Positions 1 to 5,163 are shown, numbered from the stretch's first letter. The stretch is 5,163 nt of DNA from Candidatus Poribacteria bacterium (GCA_012961655.1 DTYX01000892.1:1-5163), one strand, 5' to 3'. Translations and numbers: made by a program. Notes: generated by a model from the sequence alone, not told the origin.

Positions 1-6
1 AAGATT

Positions 7-62
7 ACCACAAGATTTTTCCTTCCCTTTTTTATCTGTGAAAATCTGTGGAATCTTGTGGT
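7..62. repeat. Inverted repeat with internal 10-bp periodic TCTGTG units
   Basis: ACCACAAGATT at 7-17 is the exact reverse complement of AATCTTGTGGT at 52-62, giving an 11-bp stem around a 34-nt spacer. Within the right half, ATCTGTG at 34-40 recurs at 44-50, ten bases later, and a variant, ATCTTGTGG, follows at 53-61. The element lies 42 nt before the amidohydrolase-like gene. Similar runs of ATCTGTG-type words are dispersed intergenic repeats in several environmental bacterial genomes, as far as I recall. Whether this one is dispersed cannot be judged from a single copy. It could instead be a plain dyad serving as an operator or as a terminator for a gene to the left. Confidence 0.5.
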
Positions 63-103
63 TTCTATTTGACAGTACCTTCTTTTCTTTGGGAGAATAA
101 ATT

Positions 104-868
104 ATGATTGACGTCAATACTTATATAGGACATTGGCCATTTCGTCGATTGCCCGCTACGACACCAGATGAGTTGTGGGACTTGTTGCAGGTTTACGGCA
201 TTGAGCGCGCTTTGGTGTCGCCCATCGAGGGAATTTTTTACGAGGAACCTCAAATTGCCAATGAGATGTTAGCGTCTTTCTTGGATGGCAAACCCGAATT
301 ACTACAAGTTGCTGTGTTGAATCCAACGCTCGCCAATTGGGAACGAAGCCTGCATCAATGCTGCGAAAAATATCACATCGTCGCGGTAAAACTACATCCC
401 AATTATCATACGTATCGGCTCGAAGATTCACCCGCATGCGATTTGCTATCGGCGGTTGGCGACGTGGGGTTGCCGGTGATTATCCAATTGCGGGTAAATG
501 ATACTCGCAGTCATCATCCGTTGATGCAAGTGCCTGATGTTCCTGCCGCTGATGTCATCGCCGCTGCCGAAAAAACGCAACAGGTCAACATCGTGCTGGG
601 TGGGATTAAATGGGGGGAAGCAGATGGCAACGTTGAAAAAATCACAGCGCTGCCGAATCTGTGGCTGGATATTTCGCAAATGGAGACAATGGACGGACTT
701 CGCAGAATAATCGATGCCTGTGGAACAGGGAGGCTACTGTTTGGCACACACGCGCCATTTTTCTATATTCGTTCGGCGATTATTAAGTTGGATGAAGCTC
801 AACTGTCCGACGAAGAACACGAGTGCATTACCAAACAGAATGGTGAAAGGATTTTCTGTCGAGTATAG
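104..868 (+). CDS. Amidohydrolase_2-type TIM-barrel protein with altered metal-site motifs
   Basis: This 254-residue protein resembles the compact amidohydrolase_2 (TIM-barrel metal-dependent hydrolase) group. Family signs are the N-terminal beta-strand motif MIDVNTYIGHWPFR (1-14), VAVKLHP (93-99), the LPNLWLDIS strand (183-191), LLFGTHAPFF (211-220) and a C-terminal NGERIF (246-251) resembling the usual N-A-x-R-L-F ending. In classical members the first motif is D-x-H-x-H and the late one is G-S-D-x-P. Here those positions carry N5, Y7 and H216, while H98 is kept. The usual hydrolase or decarboxylase chemistry is therefore uncertain, and it may have a different ligand set or be non-catalytic. 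No signal peptide is seen, so it is probably cytoplasmic. The ATG is chosen because GGGAG (91-95) lies 8 nt upstream. The gene converges directly on a pectate lyase relic, with no visible terminator between them. Confidence 0.85.
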   Translation: MIDVNTYIGHWPFRRLPATTPDELWDLLQVYGIERALVSPIEGIFYEEPQIANEMLASFLDGKPELLQVAVLNPTLANWERSLHQCCEKYHIVAVKLHPNYHTYRLEDSPACDLLSAVGDVGLPVIIQLRVNDTRSHHPLMQVPDVPAADVIAAAEKTQQVNIVLGGIKWGEADGNVEKITALPNLWLDISQMETMDGLRRIIDACGTGRLLFGTHAPFFYIRSAIIKLDEAQLSDEEHECITKQNGERIFCRV

Positions 869-1841
869 CCGCCGACTTCTTCGGGTGAATTGATGATTGA
901 GCCTTTTCTGTGCTTCACGTCGGAGACTACGCGCTGGTCGATGGTGTCTCGTTTGGGCACAGTAGCTCCTGCTTCAGCCAGAACCCTTTCCAACGCCTCC
1001 GTTGCACTCATTTTAGTAACGGCGGGAGTCGGGTATGAAGTTGGTGAACGATATTTCTCCATGACGACTCTCTCCGCGCCCCAGCCGTATTTAACAAGCG
1101 CCCACTCATCGCTATCTATGGTCGAAAGTAGTTTCCGACGAAGTTCAGAAAGGAGTTGGAGTTGTAATCGGTAATCTCGGCTGCCAGCACGCCCCAATTG
1201 TAAATTATGTTATTGACGATGTCATGGGTTCCGCCTTTCGAGATTAATGGATTGCGAAAATCGTTATGCGCCAACAGCGTATGATGCACGGAAACATGAT
1301 AGGAACTATCTCCAATCAGAAGTCCGGCGCTATGAGCGCGTTTCCGGATGCGTGGGTTTGGATTGTTAAGCGCTTCCCTAAGCGTCCCAGGTCCGCTATC
1401 AGCTAACGAGGTAACTTCAATCACCTTGCCTCTTCTGCCTGCCGGAGTTCGCGTTCCAAAACCTTCCGCTCCGGGAAAAACGGGAGGTCCAACCTGCGGC
1501 GAAATTGGTCTCGGTATGCTCGGATTCTTGGGCGTTTCAGGTGTCATTGCGCTCTTAAGGATGGGAATACCAATCAAGACAACGAACGCAAGGAAAAGAG
1601 ATGCACCGCTTCCCATAACTACCCGACTGAAGAGTAATGACCGCTCGTCGCGCACTATTTTCACAACGAAGAACATCGCCAAGAGAGGGAAAATCGCCAT
1701 TGCTCCAAAGGTTACATAAGGGCCGGGAAACTTCATAAGAACCGCGTCAAAGATGTTAATGACTCGAAACTGGAAGAGCAGTAACGCCGCCCAAAGAAGT
1801 AACGTGATGCTAAGAAGTATAATAAACCGCGCTGACTGCAT
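865..1841 (-). pseudogene. Membrane-anchored pectate lyase-like gene, degraded by several deletions
   Basis: The start is ATG at 1841, with GGAGG (1849-1853) 7 nt upstream. The first frame gives 241 residues before a TAG at 1116-1118. Residues 6-25, 41-63 and 74-95 are hydrophobic membrane segments. A proline-rich linker (97-120) follows, then the pectate lyase N-terminus: FPGAEGFGTRTPAGRRG (122-138), VTSLADSGPGTLREAL (143-158) and NNPNPRI (159-165). The next residues jump to HSAGLLIGDSSYHVSVHHT (170-188), HNDFRNP and NNIIYNWG, which in intact relatives lie on the order of 100 residues later. The central beta-helix, with the usual D-G-x-S and S-x-S-W-G motifs, is missing. After VGNYFRP the frame closes, but lyase homology resumes in another frame from about 1120, with DSDEWALVKYGWG, GATVPKRDTIDQRV (969-928) and SPEEVGGY, ending at 865. 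Residues after GGY are lost, and the relic abuts the amidohydrolase stop. It is probably non-functional as a lyase. A membrane stub of about 160 residues could still be made. Confidence 0.82.
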
Positions 1842-1848
1842 TTTGCAT

Positions 1849-1853
1849 CCTCC
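1849..1853 (-). promoter_or_regulatory. Shine-Dalgarno site that fixes the pectate lyase relic start
   Basis: GGAGG on the minus strand lies 7 nt before the ATG at 1841. The open frame extends upstream to another ATG at 1913, but that codon lacks a comparable site and would overlap the HD-domain gene. The hydrophobic membrane domain also begins right after the 1841 start. The true start is therefore taken as 1841, which leaves a 58-nt gap after the HD gene. Confidence 0.75.
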
Positions 1854-1899
1854 AAAATGGGACGCGCAGCATCTGATGAGTGTTCTTGCCCCATTGCCA

Positions 1900-2913
1900 T
1901 TAAGTTTTGCCACTGCATTCCGCTTTCATGAAATTGCAAAAATCTACAACTCGATTGATACTCTGCTGGGCTAATTCTTCTGTTTCGCTGCTTTCCCTTT
2001 GTAGCCATCTTTTTCGTTCGGGAATCCAGTGTTGTTCGAGATAATCAATCTGTTCCCTGAAATTTGGATCCTCGGTACCACTGACAAAGTAATCTATCAC
2101 GCCTAGCAACCCATATTTCAGATTTAAGTTGTAATGCTTTTTCTCCTCAGATAGCATCTGATAAAGCGTTTTGTTGCGTTCCTGTCGTCTGGCGCCGACT
2201 TCGCGGCCGGATTCCGTCAACAGATTGTCGATGAAGCTGTACTTTGTATCAATCCACCTCGGCAGGTTGTCCACGTAAGCGGATAAATTAAAGCCGTCTC
2301 GCTGCATCGCTCCGTAGGAGTGAATATGCACATTCCGATAAAATGCGGTATAGCCAACATTGGCGTCCATGGTGTCCGCATCGTACAGAATGCGACTTTC
2401 GACTTTGCCATAGAGTTCATCATACTGTTCAGGTGTGAGTCTGGGCGGCTTTACATGAGCGCGGATGATAGTACTTACAGCTTCGTTAAAATCGTCTGGC
2501 AAGCCATAACTTTCCAAAAGCTTTTTGGCGATAAATGCCCCGGATATGCTATGGACGGTTCCCCGCAGATTATTCTCGCGGTACAGTTCTGTGACGATAT
2601 TGCTCTTGTTTGGATTGGGTAGAAGCGTTTCATTTATCCAAAATCCGTTTTCATCTAAAACTCGGTTACCGTTCTCATCAGTAAGAATCTTGCCATCGTA
2701 GCGTTTGGTGATGTCATGCAGTGTTGCGGCGAAGGCTAATTGAGTTAAATCGGCGCCTTCTCTGCGTCCTAATTCTAAGCACATATTTCTCACCCGCAAG
2801 GTATGATTGAGAGTGTAGTGCCTCCATTGAAATCCCACTCGGTTGTGGTCCCAAAGTCCAAAAGTCTCGGCGGTTAAGTCTTCAAGTTCTTTTAAGATTG
2901 GTTGATAATCCAT
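1900..2913 (-). CDS. HD-domain metal-dependent phosphohydrolase-like protein
   Basis: The protein has 337 residues. The N-terminal two thirds carries an HD-domain signature: H37 in TLNHTLRV (34-41), the H66-D67 pair in AATLHDITK (62-70), H121 in VHSISGAFIAKKL (120-132), H153 in IIRAHVKPP (149-157), and D178/D180 in ILYDADTMDAN (175-185). This order (H, HD, H, H, D) is that of HD phosphohydrolases with one or two divalent metals, which cleave phosphomonoesters or phosphodiesters, often of nucleotides. The substrate cannot be told. An insertion between HD and the third histidine (about 71-118) contains a doubled D-E-N-G (79-82 and 87-90). The C-terminal third (about 230-337) is helical, charged and unrecognised. 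There are no membrane segments, so the protein is cytoplasmic. The ATG at 2913 has AAGGAG (2919-2924) 5 nt upstream. It lies 68 nt after the protease gene and 58 nt before the lyase relic, so co-transcription is possible. Confidence 0.85.
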   Translation of the reverse strand: MDYQPILKELEDLTAETFGLWDHNRVGFQWRHYTLNHTLRVRNMCLELGRREGADLTQLAFAATLHDITKRYDGKILTDENGNRVLDENGFWINETLLPNPNKSNIVTELYRENNLRGTVHSISGAFIAKKLLESYGLPDDFNEAVSTIIRAHVKPPRLTPEQYDELYGKVESRILYDADTMDANVGYTAFYRNVHIHSYGAMQRDGFNLSAYVDNLPRWIDTKYSFIDNLLTESGREVGARRQERNKTLYQMLSEEKKHYNLNLKYGLLGVIDYFVSGTEDPNFREQIDYLEQHWIPERKRWLQRESSETEELAQQSINRVVDFCNFMKAECSGKT

Positions 2914-2951
2914 ATTTTCTCCTTGCCTGTTCTCAATGAAAACCTATGTCC

Positions 2952-2983
2952 AGACTTCCGAGGTCTTCGAGACTTCGAAGTCT
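2952..2983 (-). repeat. 32-nt self-complementary hairpin repeat (REP-like) starting at the protease stop codon
   Basis: AGACTTCGAAGTCT (2970-2983) is a perfect 14-bp palindrome. A diverged second copy, AGACTTCCGAGGTCT (2952-2966), follows after TCG. The whole block also folds as one hairpin. On the minus strand the outer AGACTTC pairs with GAAGTCT, then after one bulged G the stem continues with one A-C mismatch to a 3-nt loop, CGA, giving about 13 base pairs. The repeat starts inside the TAG stop (2982-2984) of the protease gene and ends 28 nt before the HD gene's SD. No T-run follows the stem in the minus direction, so it is not a canonical intrinsic terminator. Palindromes of the AGACTTC/AGACCTC kind are, as I recall, dispersed in some environmental bacterial genomes. 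That needs other copies to confirm. Confidence 0.7.
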
Positions 2984-3389
2984 AAAATATATCCTCTTGC
3001 CCCTTTGCCTCTTGGAATTCAGTGAACTCACGGCGTCTTAGTCCCTCTAGGTCAAGAGTTTCAGTTTTTGGGTCGAGTCTAATCTCCCATCGTTCCATTG
3101 TAAGAACTCCAATGATGGCGTCCAGTTCATGCCCGTTGGCTTTGCCTAGTTCATCCACTGACACTGCATCTGTGTCGAATTCCAATCCCTCTATTTTCCC
3201 ATCAACAAGGTAGAGTTCTCGAACATCAATGGTTTTCCCACCAAGCGCCACGTGGAAAGGCGCGGCCAGTGACTTTCTTACGGCATTCGCAAGGAGAGGC
3301 TGCTTTACATAAGTGAACACTGCTCCTGTATCAAACAAAGCCACAGCAGTTTGCCCCTCAATCTCGATCTCTTTGATTATTCGGCCCAA
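2982..3389 (-). CDS. Retropepsin-like (clan AA) aspartic protease, TTG start
   Basis: With the TTG start at 3389 the protein has 135 residues. The pattern is that of small retropepsin-like proteases: a beta-strand lead (IIKEIEIEG), the catalytic A-L-F-D-T-G-A motif with D20-T21-G22, a middle beta region with G-G-K and VRELYLVDGKIEGL, and a late flap-type segment with LDAIIGVLTMERW (89-101) followed by IRLDPKTETL. The late segment matches the hydrophobic-hydrophobic-G psi-loop that completes the fold. One D-T-G per chain implies an active homodimer. The C-terminal tail (about 115-135) is charged and probably disordered. An in-frame ATG at 3425 would add 12 residues, but the AAGGAGGTGA site then lies inside the gene, so TTG is preferred. 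No signal peptide or membrane segment is seen. The gene sits 60 nt after the ceramidase-like gene and ends in a hairpin repeat. Substrates are unknown. Confidence 0.85.
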   Translation of the reverse strand: MGRIIKEIEIEGQTAVALFDTGAVFTYVKQPLLANAVRKSLAAPFHVALGGKTIDVRELYLVDGKIEGLEFDTDAVSVDELGKANGHELDAIIGVLTMERWEIRLDPKTETLDLEGLRRREFTEFQEAKGQEDIF

Positions 3390-3394
3390 AAGTT

Positions 3395-3404
3395 TCACCT
3401 CCTT
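3395..3404 (-). promoter_or_regulatory. Strong Shine-Dalgarno site deciding a TTG start for the protease gene
   Basis: AAGGAGGTGA on the minus strand is a near-perfect anti-16S match. It ends about 6 nt (8 nt from the GGAGG core) before TTG at 3389. It falls within the longer frame that begins with ATG at 3425, where it would encode K-E-V. The ATG itself lies just inside an AT-rich dyad and has no good site of its own. Starting at TTG gives an N-terminus of M-G-R-I-I-K-E, which fits the usual start of small clan AA proteases. Confidence 0.75.
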
Positions 3405-3426
3405 GAACTTTGAAAACAGCAACATT

Positions 3427-3450
3427 AATATTGAAAATTAGGTCAATATT
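3427..3450 (-). repeat. AT-rich 8-bp inverted repeat at the ceramidase-like gene stop
   Basis: AATATTGA (3427-3434) and TCAATATT (3443-3450) are exact reverse complements separated by 8 nt. The dyad begins at the last base of the TGA stop codon (3450-3452) of the ceramidase-like gene and ends just before the ATG at 3425. The stem is AT-rich and therefore weak, and there is no downstream T-run in the minus direction. It could be an operator-like dyad, a weak transcript end or mRNA stabiliser, or chance in AT-rich spacer DNA. Confidence 0.4.
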
Positions 3451-4772
3451 CACGTTTCACACATTAATTCCACCGCGGCGTTTCGAATCTGCCTATCGCT
3501 TTCGGGTTTGAGCATTAATGTTCCGTAGTAGCGATATGCAGTGCTGACTTCGTAACCCCCGTATGGATATGCCTCTTCGTTGGGCACGTAGCCTATGCAG
3601 CCATTTGTATAGCCCAGCACGATGGTTTGTTGATACGGTGAGCGGGCATCGATTTCCAGAGCCAGTTCGACGAAAACTTCGCCCGTCAACGCGACGATGG
3701 CTAAATCGCCGAGCTGCATGGCCTGGATTTCAAACTCTTGAGTATAGGGTTTCGGCTCCCTGGCGAGTTTGAGCATATCCTGCGCCCACTGGAGCATCCC
3801 TTGGGCCATGTAGGTTTGCGGACGGCCTTCGCCGCGCGCTTTCAAATCCGTTAGTTCCTTCTGATATCTTTCAACCAACGCTTCCGCCTCCGATTCCTCA
3901 AGCGGCTTCTGCAAAGGCAAATCAATTATCTTTGACCGAGATTGAAGGACAATATCGCTATTTGTCTTTATCTGTTCAGTTTCTCCAATTACAGCAGCTC
4001 CTAAGATAGTGCCAAGTCTGCGAGCATCTTCGAACGTCCCGCCAACGGGGTTGGAATTGATATTGCCACAACATCCCTGTCCGAACATCGCTATGCTGCC
4101 AGATTCGACCTGCTCCACAACCCGCATAGCGTAACCGGGATAATCCGCCGAAGTCAAGAGGTTTGAACCGCCCAACACAACAGGATGAGCCGCGTGGCTG
4201 AAAAATATCACAATCGGTTTACCTTCTGAGCTGTCTATACGCACTACATCGACATAAGGAGCGACCGGACCGTCTGGATTTATCCCAAGCGCCATCTTAC
4301 CATCATCCCGCCTCTGACGCCGATTCACTCCAATTTGAACTTGAGTTCGACCAAACCCCAACTTGGCTTCCACTCTTTTGTTATACGCTTCTTGCGTTGC
4401 TCCGGCTATTTTTTTCACCAAAACATTCACGTAATCTTCATCGCGTTCGCCCAGACCGCGCAATGTGATAGTCGCCGGTCCTGAATGAGTGTGCGATGAA
4501 CTGAGCATTACATTTTCAGGTGGAATGCCAATGCTATCTTCAATTAAATCTCGGATTCGCTTTACCAGGTCAAAATCTAGACTCAAAAGGTCAGAAGTGA
4601 CAATAACTAACTGACAATTTCCATCGTCTAAGACCAACGCTTTAGCGAAAATATCATCATGAATTCCTACGGCTCCGGATAGCCTGCCGCCAAATCCCGT
4701 CATATCAACTCCAACAGGCGGAGTGATGTTGGCGACTGCTGCGCCTGCTTTGAATTGTCTTGCCTGTGACAT
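3450..4772 (-). CDS. Neutral/alkaline ceramidase N-terminal domain protein, no signal peptide
   Basis: The 440-residue protein matches the N-terminal catalytic domain of neutral ceramidases, zinc-dependent amidases that split N-acyl sphingosines. Visible motifs in order are FKAGAAVANITPPVGVDMTGFG (roughly 7-28), GIHDDIFAKALVL (36-48), VTSDLL (58-63), SSSHTHSGP (91-99), FFSHAAHPVVL (190-200), SADYPGYA (208-215), GQGCCGNINSNP (231-242), LTGEVFVELALEI (362-374) and GYVPNEEAYPYGGYE (394-408). By family knowledge, zinc would be held by H96, H196 or H193, E365 and a tyrosine near 402-407. Classical secreted ceramidases are about 650-750 residues, with a signal peptide and an Ig-like C-terminal domain. 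This one has neither, so it is a cytoplasmic domain-only form and its substrate need not be ceramide. The ATG at 4772 has AAGGAG (4778-4783) 5 nt upstream. An upstream in-frame ATG at 4865 would overlap the preceding gene. It lies 19 nt after that small gene, consistent with co-translation. Confidence 0.88.
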   Translation of the reverse strand: MSQARQFKAGAAVANITPPVGVDMTGFGGRLSGAVGIHDDIFAKALVLDDGNCQLVIVTSDLLSLDFDLVKRIRDLIEDSIGIPPENVMLSSSHTHSGPATITLRGLGERDEDYVNVLVKKIAGATQEAYNKRVEAKLGFGRTQVQIGVNRRQRRDDGKMALGINPDGPVAPYVDVVRIDSSEGKPIVIFFSHAAHPVVLGGSNLLTSADYPGYAMRVVEQVESGSIAMFGQGCCGNINSNPVGGTFEDARRLGTILGAAVIGETEQIKTNSDIVLQSRSKIIDLPLQKPLEESEAEALVERYQKELTDLKARGEGRPQTYMAQGMLQWAQDMLKLAREPKPYTQEFEIQAMQLGDLAIVALTGEVFVELALEIDARSPYQQTIVLGYTNGCIGYVPNEEAYPYGGYEVSTAYRYYGTLMLKPESDRQIRNAAVELMCET

Positions 4773-4791
4773 AAATTCTCCTTGGTTAATG

Positions 4792-5013
4792 TTATTTTCC
4801 TTTTTTTTCTTCAGCGGGAAATTCTTGACCGACAGCTCTGACAATCCGATGGAAATGCTCTTCAAATGTTTGACTGAAATCGGCGGTTACGAGACGAGCA
4901 GCTGATAATTTTGTCAGTTCTGTCGCGGCCCAAATCATCGAAGCAGTTTTGATGTCCCGTCCCAAGTCTTTATCCATAATGTTCTCTACCATTTTGGGTA
5001 TGTTATTTTCCAT
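4792..5013 (-). CDS. Small 73-residue protein of unknown function
   Basis: The product has 73 residues and I do not recognise its family. It begins M-E-N-N-I-P-K-M-V-E, is predicted by eye to be largely helical (about 8-67), carries a mildly hydrophobic stretch, TASMIWAATELTKLSAARLV (23-42), that is too polar for a membrane segment, and ends in a lysine- and glutamate-rich tail. It contains no cysteine and only two histidines, close together (53 and 55), which gives no clear metal site. The start at 5013 is favoured by GGAG (5022-5025) 8 nt upstream, over an in-frame ATG at 5064 that would overlap the putative promoter. It is the first gene of the minus-strand series and ends 19 nt before the ceramidase-like gene, so the two are probably co-expressed. 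A regulatory, chaperone or partner role would be a guess. Confidence 0.65.
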   Translation of the reverse strand: MENNIPKMVENIMDKDLGRDIKTASMIWAATELTKLSAARLVTADFSQTFEEHFHRIVRAVGQEFPAEEKKGK

Positions 5014-5163
5014 ACTGTATTCTCCAATATGTAATTTAGAAAGAGTATAGCTTATTTTTCTCAATAACGTAACCGAAGTTATTCACATTTTACTATACTA
5101 TCATGATTTTGTCCATAAAAATATCTCATCTTCTCAAATATTTTTCTGTACATTTGGTAGAAT
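5014..5163 (-). promoter_or_regulatory. AT-rich upstream region with candidate promoter and operator-like dyad
   Basis: This AT-rich stretch precedes the first minus-strand gene. On the minus strand TATACT (5044-5049) matches the -10 consensus at five of six bases and lies 30 nt before the ATG. The -35 position at 17-nt spacing would be TTACGT (5067-5072), a poor match. A second -10-like word, TATAGT, lies at 5092-5097. AATAAC (5063-5068) and GTTATT (5078-5083) form a 6-bp dyad with a 9-nt spacer that overlaps the candidate -35, as a repressor or activator site might. I see no gene here. The promoter call rests on context and short words only. Confidence 0.35.

Noticed and set aside
69..97. 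Perfect TTGACA at 69-74 as a -35 box for the amidohydrolase-like gene
   Set aside because: At 16-18 nt spacing the -10 position reads GGGAGA-type bases that form the SD, and the only TATGAT-like word (103-108) is too far away and overlaps the start codon.
890..1174. Plus-strand open frame of 94 codons
   Set aside because: It is antisense to the pectate lyase C-terminal fragment, whose minus-strand translation carries clear family motifs; the plus frame has no SD or recognisable product.
865..1841. Pectate lyase pieces as an intact gene with programmed frameshifting
   Set aside because: Frameshifting could join the last two pieces, but it cannot restore the missing central catalytic block or C-terminus, and no slippery heptamer is evident near 1116-1125.
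1842..1913. Extension of the pectate lyase relic to ATG 1913
   Set aside because: The extension has no SD and overlaps the HD gene, and the 1841 ATG has GGAGG at ideal spacing directly before the membrane domain.
2952..2983. Hairpin as a classical rho-independent terminator
   Set aside because: The stem is strong, but no T-run follows it in either direction (the minus-strand continuation is GGACATAGG), so only a repeat or structural role is claimed.
4773..4865. N-terminal extension of the ceramidase-like protein to ATG 4865, with lysine-rich leader
   Set aside because: It lies wholly over the 73-residue gene and its spacer, while AAGGAG at 4778-4783 fits the ATG at 4772 and family homology begins there.
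1..5163. CRISPR array, tRNA, rRNA or insertion sequence
   Set aside because: No regularly spaced direct repeats with unique spacers, no cloverleaf or rRNA-like stretch, and no transposase frame were seen on either strand.

Overview
The window is about 5.2 kb of bacterial DNA with moderate GC content. Strong Shine-Dalgarno (SD) sites of the AAGGAG/GGAGG type precede nearly every gene. One gene reads on the plus strand (104-868). Five genes or gene remnants read on the minus strand, from about 5013 down to 865. The mix is a divergent amidohydrolase_2-type protein, a ceramidase-like hydrolase without a signal peptide, a small retropepsin-like protease, an HD-domain protein and a membrane-tethered pectate lyase relic. 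Together with self-complementary intergenic repeats, this recalls uncultured Poribacteria, Planctomycetes or related environmental lineages. That placement is an impression from gene content; there is no rRNA or other marker here, and I hold it with low confidence.

Layout. Positions 1-103 hold a short intergenic region with a 10-bp periodic repeat (TCTGTG-type units) and an 11-bp inverted repeat. Next comes the amidohydrolase-like gene (104-868, plus), in which several of the family's usual metal ligands appear to be replaced. Immediately convergent with it, sharing the bases around its stop codon, is a decayed pectate lyase gene (865-1841, minus). It keeps three N-terminal membrane segments, a proline-rich linker and three recognisable pieces of the lyase, but has lost the central catalytic part, a later segment (with a frame change) and the C-terminus. 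Upstream on the minus strand lie an HD-domain phosphohydrolase-like gene (1900-2913), a retropepsin-like protease gene (2982-3389, or to 3425 if the ATG is used), a gene for a 440-residue neutral-ceramidase-domain protein (3450-4772), and a 73-residue protein of unknown function (4792-5013). The last 150 bases (5014-5163) are AT-rich and probably carry the promoter of this minus-strand series.

How the genes may work together. Spacing on the minus strand is 19 nt between the small protein and the ceramidase-like gene, and about 58-68 nt between the others, so one transcript is possible. A strong hairpin-forming repeat (2952-2983) between the protease and HD genes, and a weaker one (3427-3450) after the ceramidase-like gene, could divide it. 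The products do not form a pathway that I recognise. A ceramidase-fold amidase, a pectate lyase and an amidohydrolase-fold protein would suit degradation of complex lipids or polysaccharides, but the substrates cannot be read from the sequence.

I see no rRNA, tRNA, CRISPR array, insertion sequence or prophage gene. The points most worth a second look are the multi-deletion pectate lyase relic and its junction with the amidohydrolase stop codon, the replaced ligands in the amidohydrolase-like protein, the internal SD that relocates the protease start to a TTG codon, and the 32-nt hairpin repeat beginning at the protease stop codon.
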